Source: Apiosordaria backusii (taxonomy: Eukaryota > Ascomycota > Sordariomycetes > Sordariales > Lasiosphaeriaceae). From it: a stretch of 64,000 bases of DNA. The notes under the pieces were generated by a model. The model was not told the DNA's origin. It ran no database searches and saw only the letters and a program-made list of their open reading frames with translations. Position 1 is the first letter of the stretch. Every line of letters begins with the position of its first letter. This document shows positions 55,516 to 64,000 of the stretch, piece by piece. The position numbers and the translations under genes were made by a program. The stretch covers positions 2,666,001 through 2,730,000 of the forward strand of contig JAUKTV010000004.1 in NCBI GenBank assembly GCA_030549205.1, read 5' to 3'.

Positions 55516-55842
55516 TTACGCGCCACCGACGAGGATGTTGTTCAGGGGAACGTGGATGAGCTTGACGAAGTAGCCAACGGCACCCATGACTGTATTCTTG
55601 TTAATCAACTGTATACCGCGCTTGGGATTGAAACCGGAGCAAACATACTGAGGAAACCGACGCCAACGGCTTGCGAGATCTTGAGGAACTCCTTTCGATC
55701 GGCTGCAAGATTGTTAGCATGATTCCACAGGAGAGACAATACAATGGATAAGCATACGCTTCTGGGCCTTCTTGATGAACTGGATGCCGTCCTTGAGGAA
55801 CTCGCGGGGCACGTCGAGGATTTCTTGCACTTGGTCGGACAT
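55516..55842 (-). CDS. sss1: Protein translocation channel subunit Sec61 gamma (Sss1)
   Basis: Three small exons, 55842-55758, 55702-55649 and 55589-55516, encode 70 residues, too fragmented to appear as one open frame. The joined protein begins MSDQVQEILDVPREFLKDG, continues IQFIKKAQKPDRKEF and LKISQAVGVGFLIMGAVGYF, and ends VKLIHVPLNNILVGGA. This is the tail-anchored gamma subunit of the Sec61 translocon in the ER membrane, which clamps the channel halves together. The amphipathic N-terminal helix and single membrane span are clear, and all junctions restore conserved codons. Confidence 0.96.
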
Positions 55843-58577
55843 TGTGACGGTTTGGTTTGTGTGTGCGAAAGCGAGAATGAAAATGATCTAATGGCAATTG
55901 ATGGATGGTTGTGTGCGTGCCGGCGTGGGAAGAAAAAAAAACGTCGTCAGGCAATCGGTCGTCTGTTGAATCGTCGCGTGGTGTAAGGTAGGTAATTTGG
56001 GAAGGCTACCTGGAGAGAGCTGGCAGCTTCGCCTTACCAAATGTGCCACATCGCCTCAAGATTTAGCGTAGGGGTGACGGGATGGTGGACCGCGAAGTGG
56101 CCTGTGCACCGCGCTCTTTAACTTCCAGGTTGCCAAGCCCTGGACAAAAGAACTGGCACCACAACCTACCACATAAACTACTAAATACTTACGGATACAG
56201 GCATTCCGATTTCATTAAAAAGGCCTATTACACTAATTTGAGGCCTGCCGATTATCTTTCAAAGGTTATTTTGTGTGGTCTGTTAATTATGTTCCAATGC
56301 CTATTGAACACTTGCAGTACCGATCTTTTTGTCCATAGCGTACTTGGATGAACGGGAAATCTTCGGTTGACTGGTTGAATGAGAGTATTCACCACCAGCT
56401 TTCGAAAGCTTATCATTCACATTCTCCCTCAAAATGTCTCCTGATATCATCGTACGGCCGCCTCCATCTCACTCAAATGCGGCAATCTCGCATCACACTG
56501 ATCAGTGAGATCAATGATCCCTTGGGTTTGAGCACTGCGCGCACCGACCAAGGCTCCGCTTGAATACCTATCCGATATTGAAGCCAGCGTCGGAGCGTTC
56601 CGTGAACCTCTCACCGGCCGGGCATCATGATCGGAGGTCGGTGGTCGGTGGAAGTACGACTCTTACCTCTAAACTCGTACAGCATTCCGACGACAGGAAT
56701 GTAGCCTCAATATTCTAGACGCATTCGCAAGCTCCTCGGCCTTTTGAAGCATCAGTAGCTTCCTCTTGTCTTCCATGACCAGATAAGCATCGCATCAATC
56801 ATCCCGCATCCGATCGCAATGTCTCGGAGTGCCAAGACAGACTTGCGGACTACCGCCGATCAACAAGCCCGGATGACCTCACGGAGCGAATTACATCACG
56901 GAATCCCCCACCTTCAGGTGCTCCAACACTGAGACATGCATATTCACAGCTGTTGAGGCCATTCACAACATGCATACTAGGCCGAGCAAGTTTGTGGCAT
57001 GGCGGTGAAGATCTCAGTGTACTACAGGCCTTGACTTGGTCACCTTTTGGGCCTCCATGCGGCCCACGATCAGCTTTTTGTGTGACGTACAGCTCTTCGC
57101 ACACTGGTACGGCGCCTGGAGAATTTATGGCCGGTAAGGCCGTCCTTAGGGCCGGGCCTTTCTTTTGAGGTTGGACGATGACACTGGCCTCAAACTGCTG
57201 ACTTATCTGCACACTAAGGGCCCCCAACTCATACTTCTCAACGGGCATTTCCTGGCGTGGGGTTTTGAAGACACAAAAGCCTGCTGGCATGCTAGGAGTG
57301 GCTAGCTGCGCTCAAAGAAGCGAGGTAGTAGATGAATATCTGTCACCACTCTACACAAGTCACAGAGTCCGCTCGTGCGTAATGCATACTGCCGAGTATC
57401 CTTTACAGCCAATGGTCAGCAATGCAGGTATTCCAGTCCCCTCATTCGGGCATGGCATCCGCAGGTCATGATGATCCGTTCTAGCCGTGATGTGCCTGCT
57501 CGAGGCGAAATTCCCTCTCCGCTGCCCGTGCCTGCCTTTCTTAGCAAGTAGGACTGCCTAGTAGCTGAGGCTTAATTGCCCCCCACAGAGTCATGGTCCG
57601 ACTTGGTGTCGGGTTTGGCTTTCAAAAAGCTGCATGTCCCCCAGCATGATATCTCCCGTCTCTTGTTCTTCTTTTTCCATGTGGTTTCTATCTTTACCTA
57701 CACCTCTTTGTCGTCATCTTCGAACCGTTAAAGACAGCCTTCCGCCAACCATTCGAGAACAAACGTCATCCGCTTATCGAGAGTGGCCTTTGTTTGGCCA
57801 AGATCGAAACAACAATCGATTGATCGCACTTGGCCGGCGACTCTCGACCTGCCGCGCGCCTGTTCAGCTCACCGTCGCGGTGCTGCCCCACAAAATAACC
57901 TCAACCTAGGTGAGCTAAAGCGGCCTCTCTTGACCACTCGTTGAATTTCGCTTCCTCTACTCGAGACCGAAAATCTTCCCAGCAGCACCAAATGTCACCT
58001 GGCTGGATCGCCCGGCGCTGGTCTAGACTGTGGTCAAGCCAGGCTCAGTTCCGTCTTTTCCGTGGGAATCTGTACAAGGCAACGCCTCGTCTGATTCCCC
58101 ATTCCATATAACAATGCCATTCTCAAGGGCTCTCAAGTGGTGGCCCTTCATGTCGGTTGACGTTTCGCATCGCTTTCACTACAATATTCTTTGTGCTGGT
58201 CACTTGATAAACCCAGGACGGCCACGTTCACACCTCTTCTCCCCTCTCTCCTGAGGATCTGCTTTCCTCGACTGAAGTTTACCTTATTTTTCTTTCCTCT
58301 ACTTTCCGACTCCGGGAATGCCTGGTGTATCCCCTCATTCGTCTTCCCCCTAATTTTCATATCCTTTACTTATTGCTTGTTGATCTTCGTTGTTCAACGT
58401 TTCCAGGGTCCTTCTGGTCCTTCTTGGCCCTTCAGCTCATTCACTTCCGTTCGGGCCGCTATATCCGGACTTTTACACCGCACGGCAGCACCAGTCCCGC
58501 AGTGCCGGGCTAGGCATCGTCATCAGCACACTCTCTGTCTTCATATATAATACAACACTCACTAAAGCCTTCTAACG
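55843..58577. other. Long gene-free stretch
   Basis: About 2.7 kb between divergent genes. The open frames are short, overlap on both strands and show no family or joinable exons. The last 900 bases are pyrimidine-rich with many TTCTT and TCTTCC motifs and look like promoter and a long leader for the next gene. No transposon ends or RNA genes were recognised; decayed repeat material cannot be excluded. Confidence 0.5.
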
Positions 58578-59208
58578 ATGCGCAGACCAAGATTCAGAAA
58601 GTCTCCTTCGACGAGCTTCTCAACGATATCCGAAGATATGGTCACACCCCCCAGGAGTCCATCCCAGATGTCGACACGAATCAGAGACACGGGGTTCCCC
58701 GATACTTTCTGTGGAAGTAAGTTATGAAGTACCCGAGGTATACCAGTGTTCAGATTGGCTAACAACGAGTTTCATAGACAGAAACACCTCACTTCCCCAT
58801 CCTGAAGCCAAGATTGGTCCCGATGCTTGCATCACGGAAGACGATGTGAATGTGGGCAGAGCACTTATTAGGCATAGGATGTCTTTCCAAGTTCAGACCG
58901 AGCGGCCATATGGCCGGTCTCTGAGCCTGTATGATTGCGCGGTCAGCGGCTCTTCTGACGAAGGCGCTCTGACTACTCTCAGCCGGATGGCTCTTGGGTC
59001 TATTCGCCCCAGCGCCGAGCAACCAACTACCATTCGACCGGCTTCCAGGGACGGCCATAGTGTTACCTCTTCTGACGGCACAGGTACACCCCCAGACTCG
59101 CCAACTCACCAGGCGAAACAGGATCCAAGGGACGCGGCTCGGGATCCTCGAGATGGGCGACGGCGGCGTCGCAAGAGCAGTCTTATTGGCAGGCTACTGC
59201 ACAGGTAG
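58578..59208 (+). CDS. Small basic protein of unknown function
   Basis: Exons 58578-58716 and 58778-59208 encode 189 residues; the intron has a GTAAGT donor, a GCTAAC branch point and a TAG acceptor, and joins the frame exactly. The protein is largely disordered. The N-terminus is Arg/Ser-rich with a cluster of possible proline-directed sites (VTPPRSPSQ). A middle part (ITEDDVNVGRALIRHRMSF) may be helical. The end is strongly basic: RDGRRRRRKSSLIGRLLHR, which could be a nuclear import signal or membrane-binding amphipathic helix. I do not recognise a family. Evidence for a real gene is the intron, the good frame and the long pyrimidine-rich leader. Confidence 0.6.
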
Positions 59209-60049
59209 AACAGCAGAAGTCGCGGGGTTAGCCGAACATTTCGCAAATGGTCTTTCGATATGGGTGGGAAAGCGAGAGATACCTCTTCAGGTGCGGCATT
59301 TCTTTTACGAGCGAGGAGTACCGGTAACCATTATTTTGAACATATGCATTTACATGGAAGGGTGGCTGGGAAAGGGCATGGTCACGGCAAAGGAAATACG
59401 CAAGGCACTGGAAATGCTGGGAGTAATACATCGAAAAAGCACAAAGCGAAGCCGAAGGAGAAACCAACAAAAGGGAGGCAACAGTATGCCAAACCGGACT
59501 GTATGTCTTGTTTCTAAGTCGGAGAGATGGAAAGATAGAAAAAGGACGGTCATTCGCCGCCTCAGCACCTCTACTTCTCGACCCTCTGCTTGATGCAGAG
59601 AGGTTGCCGAATGGCATATCAACCTAGTATTCATGGCTATTGGCGATACTCTTATTGGAGAATCATAACTGAACATAAATCTCAACGCGAAAACTTTCTC
59701 GTGCTCCCATTGTTTTCGTAGCATTTATTTCTCATTACACCGAGTTATGCTTAGTCTGAGATGCAGTCTCAGAGACAACCTACCCGACACTCTGGTTCAT
59801 TTTTGATGTTATTGCAGCAACAACCTTGCTATCATTTTTGCGGGTTTATATAAGGTTCGTTGTATGCAATTTAAATAATAAAAAGTGTGCTTCTTGTAAT
59901 TCCGCTTGCCTCAGTTTCCCAAGATATGCAACTCAGAACGCTGTCTCAACTGACCCAGACATGCTCAAACTTCAATGCTTCCAAAATATGACCCCCTTCC
60001 CCCTTTGAATTCCTCACGTACGTCTCTTCTCCTTTTTGAAGAAGAAGAT
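59209..60049. other. Convergent 3' intergenic region
   Basis: About 840 bases between the stops of the basic protein gene and the hydroxyisourate hydrolase gene. An open frame at 58994-59593 overlaps the end of the basic protein in another frame but has no family signal. Otherwise AT-rich. Confidence 0.5.
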
Positions 60050-60474
60050 TTAGCTCCCCCGATAAGTCGAATAACTATACGGCGCCAACAGCAACGGGAC
60101 ATGATATCTCTCCCCCTCGGCGACATTAAACACCACGACCACCTCGGGGAAAAAGGTTTTGTCGGCGCCACCGAAATAGGACTCAGTGTCGAACTTGAGG
60201 GTCCACCGGGAGGTGCCCTTGATGGAGCCAAAGACGTCCTCGAGGGTGTAGACGGGGACCTCACCGGAGGAGGTAGCCGAAGAATAAGGGAGCCAGGTCT
60301 TGATGCGGCCGTCCTCGTCGGTGGTGGACTCGAAGACTGGTGGGGGTTAAGGGGCCCAGGGGAGGGGGTGGAGGTGGAGAGGAGGGAGAGGGAGACGCGG
60401 ACGGAGCGGGCGGGCTGGCCGAGGGTTGTGTCGAGGATGTGGCAGGTTATGCGGTCTTTGGTTGGTTCGGCCAT
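60050..60474 (-). pseudogene. 5-hydroxyisourate hydrolase (transthyretin-like), apparent frameshift
   Basis: The first frame gives MAEPTKDRITCHILDTTLGQPARSVRVSLSLLS, the family's N-terminal signature with the catalytic His. A different frame then carries FESTTDEDGRIKTWLP, EVPVYTLEDVFGSIKG, SYFGGADKTFFPEVVVVF and the C-terminal hallmark YSTYRGS. No GT donor lies in a position that would join them through a GT-AG intron, so one extra base (or loss of two) is needed between about 60330 and 60385, a stretch rich in C runs. The enzyme opens 5-hydroxyisourate to OHCU after uricase in purine breakdown. This is either a disrupted gene or a base-calling error in the homopolymers; both conserved halves look otherwise intact. 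Confidence 0.75.
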
Positions 60475-61705
60475 TTTGGCTTTAAGGAAATGGGTCAATA
60501 TGGAAGGTAGAGAGTGAGAAGAGCAAGTGAGGGGGAAGTGAGGGTATCACGATGGACAAGTAGGCAGCGACTTACACCGAGAGCTGCCCAGAGCTACTGA
60601 TGCTGGATAGTGGGGTGGTGTGGCGGGGGGTTGTGTGCAGCGATAAGCGCAGTGAGTGATGAAGGGTCACTGGGGTTGAGTGCGCTATGAATAGAGAGAA
60701 CAAAGAACTGATGGGAGAAAGAAATGTAGGATATTTATAAAATTAGGAATCCAGAATGAAAAACGATCGACAAAATTCACTATACTAATAAGGATGGATT
60801 GTTTGTGCTTTTGGGGGCTGATGTGATGGCCACATGAATGCACCACTTCTCAACATCCACTTCAGAGAGCCTCTCAGCCCCGCCGTCACCGGACACAAGC
60901 GTCGTCGGTGTCTGCCGCTGTCCGCCTGTTTGGATGCTGCTGGTTGGACACCTATGTCGGGCCGAGAGGCCCAGAATTTTGTACGGGCTCTTGAGTCTTC
61001 ATCTTCATTGTGATTTGTAGGGGAGTGTCCTACGTACCTAGAGGGGATTCGAAGGGTTGTACATAATGGCGGTATATTCGTCTCCCCATAAGCAATTTCT
61101 AAACTCACTCACTTCTCAAACCACAAAACTGGTAATGAATGCAGCTCATGAGAAACAGAGAGTCACCGCTCTTCTGTCCGTCAACTATCGATCTGCCTGA
61201 GGGCGGCGAGATGGTAACGCTAATCAACATCTTCCTGGCTTTAGTAAACAAACGTGCTCAGCTGCTTTCCTGTTGTGGAAGTTCTGTCAGCTTCAGCTTG
61301 GGGCCAAAAAGCAGTTTGCGTTGTAGCGATGCATGAAGCTGAGCTCCTTCCATTCCACCTTCGCTCCCATGTAGAGGATGGCATGAGCTGTGGCGGACAA
61401 CTGAACCCTGAGAAATACATAGAAGAGAAGATGCCAAGACATCACCCCACCAAAGTAAGCCCCTATCGAGTCGAGCTTGCCCCCGCCACGAAGCCCAGTG
61501 ACGTTGCGGGCTGGCAGGCCAGACCCAGCACTGTCCAAACCCGACGGTGGGTTTCCAACTGTTTCCAAAGCCTTTGGGACGCGACAACCTCGACCAGACT
61601 CAACCACCGCTGCATACGTTTACTCCCTTCCTCCCTCCCTCGGACATTCAGAACTCCTCAATCCCTCCAAAGCACACTCCTCACACTCCGCAGTCAAACG
61701 CCAAT
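60475..61705. promoter_or_regulatory. Divergent promoter region, hydroxyisourate hydrolase / get3
   Basis: About 1.2 kb between divergent starts. The right 100 bases are a C/T-rich leader for get3. Open frames inside have no family signal. Confidence 0.5.
60732..60739 (-). promoter_or_regulatory. Possible TATA box of the hydroxyisourate hydrolase gene
   Basis: TATAAATA on the minus strand about 260 bases upstream of the ATG. The distance is long but possible with a 5' UTR of over 200 bases. Confidence 0.35.
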
Positions 61706-62793
61706 ATGTCATCAGCAGTTGTGAACCTCGACGACGACGCCATGGAGCCTACGCTCCAGTCGATCCTCGACCAGCGCAGCCTCAGATGGATCTTTGTAGG
61801 CGGAAAGGGTGGTGTGGGCAAGACGACAACGTCGTGCAGTCTTGCCATCCAGCTGGCCAAGGTTAGGCGCTCTGTGCTTCTCATCTCGACCGATCCCGCC
61901 CACAACCTCAGCGATGCCTTCAGCCAAAAGTTCGGCAAGGACGCCCGCAAGGTGGACGGTTTTGAGAATCTCTTCGCCATGGAAATTGATCCAAATGGAA
62001 GCATGCAAGACCTGCTCGCTGGGCAGGCGGAGGGCGAAGGCGCTGAGGGTATGGGGGGTATGGGTGGCATGATGCAGGATCTTGCTCTCTCTGTAAGTTG
62101 TAGCGGGTCGTTCTTTTGTTGGACTAAACAACCTGGCTAACATTAGCGTTTCTTGTCTAGATCCCCGGTATCGATGAAGCCATGTCCTTTGCCGAGGTCC
62201 TGAAGCAGGTCAAGTCACTCTCCTACGAGACCATCATCTTCGACACTGCCCCTACAGGCCACACGCTCCGTTTCCTCCAGTTCCCTTCTGTTCTGGAGAA
62301 GGCCTTGAAGAAGATTTCGCAACTCTCCAGCCAGTTTGGTGGTGTTCTGAACGGGCTTCTTGGTGCCAACGGTGCCCTTCCCAACGGCCAGAATCTCGGA
62401 GAGATGATGGAAAAGCTCGAGGCCCTTCGCGCCACCATCTCAGAAGTCAACCAACAATTTAAAGACGAGCGTCTGACCACCTTTGTGTGCGTCTGCATTC
62501 CAGAGTTCCTTTCGCTCTATGAAACCGAGCGTATGATCCAAGAACTAGCCAGCTACCAGATCGATACCCACTGCATTGTGGTTAACCAGCTGCTGTTCCC
62601 CAAGCCCGGTTCCGACTGCGAGCAATGTACGGCCAGGCGGCGCATGCAAAAGAAATACCTCGAGCAGATCGAGGAGCTGTACGACGAGTTCAACGTGGTC
62701 AAGATGCCACTCCTCGTTGAGGAGGTTCGAGGAAAGGAGAAGCTGGAGAAGTTCAGCGAGATGCTGGTCAAGCCCTTTGTTCCCCCATCATAG
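61706..62793 (+). CDS. get3: ATPase Get3 (ArsA family), tail-anchored protein targeting
   Basis: Exons 61706-62092 and 62161-62793 encode 339 residues, the usual length. The deviant P-loop GGKGGVGKTTTS (32-43), the switch I segment STDPAHNLSDAF, the switch II segment FDTAPTGHTLRFLQFP and the zinc-binding CEQC (Cys282, Cys285) that locks the dimer are all present, as are the Met-rich helices (GMGGMGGMMQDL) of the hydrophobic groove. Family knowledge: Get3 receives C-terminal membrane anchors from Sgt2/Get4-Get5 in the cytosol and delivers them to Get1/Get2 at the ER. The FHA protein and Sec61 gamma in this window are the kind of tail-anchored protein it could serve. Confidence 0.96.
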
Positions 62794-64000
62794 GACAGAT
62801 ACGGGCGACAAGCATGCAGAACCATTGATTAGTATTCTAGAGAGCAGAAAAGGAAGAGCGTGGTAATTGCTTTGATTGGCCTCACAGAGAAGGGATACCC
62901 CGATTGTCCATCAGTAATGCGGGGTGGCCCTAGACAGCGACGAATACTTCGAACTTGGAATGGCCGCCGGCCATGGGTCTTGCGTTGGCAGCTACTGGAC
63001 GTGGAGCTACCCTTCCAGTGCGGCGGCTTAACCAGAATGCAAATTGCGGAGGAGCGACTCGCAAAATTTGAGGCAGGCATTCTACATCTGAGTCTTGGTG
63101 ACATAATTGATATATGGCTTGATGGCGTTCATGATGCCGCTCCGCGATATAGAGCCCGAATATCTTTGGTCGAACTGAAGCCGACAGGAGTCCGAAGAAA
63201 AGAGGGATCGCTGCGGTACAGACTGAAGCCTCTACCGCCGAAGGGAAAGATTCGATCCATGCTGCCTTTTAAGATGGGATGGTTTGTTTGTCTGATAGGT
63301 ATATTGGGTTGTAAGGGCTAGCGGGGACAATAGAGAGGTATATAGCAAGCGGAGTGTATGTGATTATGTTTTTTCTCGAATGTTTTGGGTGCACTACGAT
63401 GTCACTTGCATGATGTCAGTGTCATGAATAGAATACCTTTTAATACTTTTCATTCTTGCTTGAGGTTGATCAATGAGTTTTTGGTCAAGGCACGCGAGAC
63501 AATCGGAAGTTGTGTTTGATGAATTTTGCACTTCAATTTTTTCCCTAATCAACGCGGAAGGACCGGTATAAATGAATGAAGACCGCGAGTCGAACGACAG
63601 AATACAAAGACTATATTTCGGTGTGGTGTAGGTGAAATACAAAGCATCTGGTAAACAACCACCAGTGACAGAAAAGAAAACACAGAAAAGTGTGTGTAAT
63701 GTGTGTGTAAATATATATAGAATGCAGTATCAACCAGCAGTTCCTTTATTCCTGATTTCCTCCCCGTTTCGCTATCCCTTTCCTTTGCCTTCCATTCCCT
63801 TCCCTGAAGACATCCCATACCGCTCTTTTGGATATCCCATCCCGTCGCTTCCCGCTTGTTTTGTTTTGTGTGTGCGCGCTGATGTGCTGTATATTGGTGA
63901 AAAGAAGAAAAAAAGCCTGAATTACCCCATCCCACGTCCCATGATGTTTTGTTTTGTGTGCGTGTGTGAATTATTCATGCCCCCCCTGAAAACAACCAAC
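62794..64000. other. Region downstream of get3 to window end
   Basis: About 1.2 kb. An open frame of 153 codons (62860-63321) starts just after get3, but it matches no family I know, and is not joined by clear splice sites; I do not count it. The remainder is AT-rich and CT-rich with TGTGTG tracts, probably UTR or promoter of a gene outside the window. Confidence 0.5.

Noticed and set aside
55843..58577. Degenerate transposon in the long gene-free stretch
   Set aside because: No terminal repeats, reverse transcriptase or transposase remnants could be read in any frame.
58994..59593. 199-codon open frame overlapping the basic protein gene
   Set aside because: Lies in a different frame over the last exon and 3' UTR; Arg/Lys-rich composition without family resemblance.
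62860..63321. 153-codon open frame after get3
   Set aside because: No domain, no conserved motif and position inside the probable get3 3' UTR; could be real but not supported.

Overview
The window is nuclear DNA of a filamentous ascomycete. Protein-coding genes carry short introns (about 48-105 nt) with fungal GTANGT donors and CTNAC branch points. The proteins look like Sordariomycete orthologues, for example a Neurospora-like Tom40. A single dispersed 5S rRNA gene and an intron-bearing tRNA-Leu lie between protein genes. I would place it in Pezizomycotina, probably Sordariales; the species cannot be read from the sequence alone. No CRISPR array, intact transposon or virus-derived gene was seen.

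Layout: 1-7.8 kb holds the 3' part of a Cut12 spindle pole body gene and, converging on it, a ubiquitin-specific protease ending in a CaaX box. 7.8-19 kb holds an acyl-CoA dehydrogenase, a Spo12-like protein, the GTPase Rbg1/DRG1, splicing factor Cwc2, urease accessory protein UreF and Tom40. 19-32 kb holds a PFK-2/FBPase-2-type protein without its phosphatase histidine, an RmlD/MAT2B-like reductase, an RA-PH adaptor, farnesyl-diphosphate synthase and APC/C subunit Cdc23/Apc8. 34-47 kb holds a secreted thaumatin-like/'DNase1'-type protein, a G-rich repeat patch, a tail-anchored FHA protein, the dynamin Vps1 and a gamma-glutamyltransferase. 47-56 kb holds monothiol glutaredoxin Grx5, a short-chain dehydrogenase, a peroxisomal alpha-methylacyl-CoA racemase-like protein ending AKL, a 5S rRNA gene, a secreted But2-like protein, tRNA-Leu(CAA), a frameshifted methyltransferase and Sec61 gamma. 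58-63 kb holds a basic protein of unknown function, a frameshifted 5-hydroxyisourate hydrolase and Get3.

Most genes are independent housekeeping loci, not a gene cluster. Loose themes recur: mitosis (Cut12, Spo12, Cdc23), purine/urea catabolism (HIU hydrolase, UreF), protein targeting (Tom40, Sec61 gamma, Get3, Vps1) and peroxisomal/CoA metabolism. I found no convincing new multi-gene system. The best leads are single-gene oddities: the possibly prenylated deubiquitinase, the phosphatase-dead bifunctional enzyme, two one-base frameshifts next to homopolymers, an open in-frame extension after the Apc8 stop, and a G-quadruplex-like repeat.
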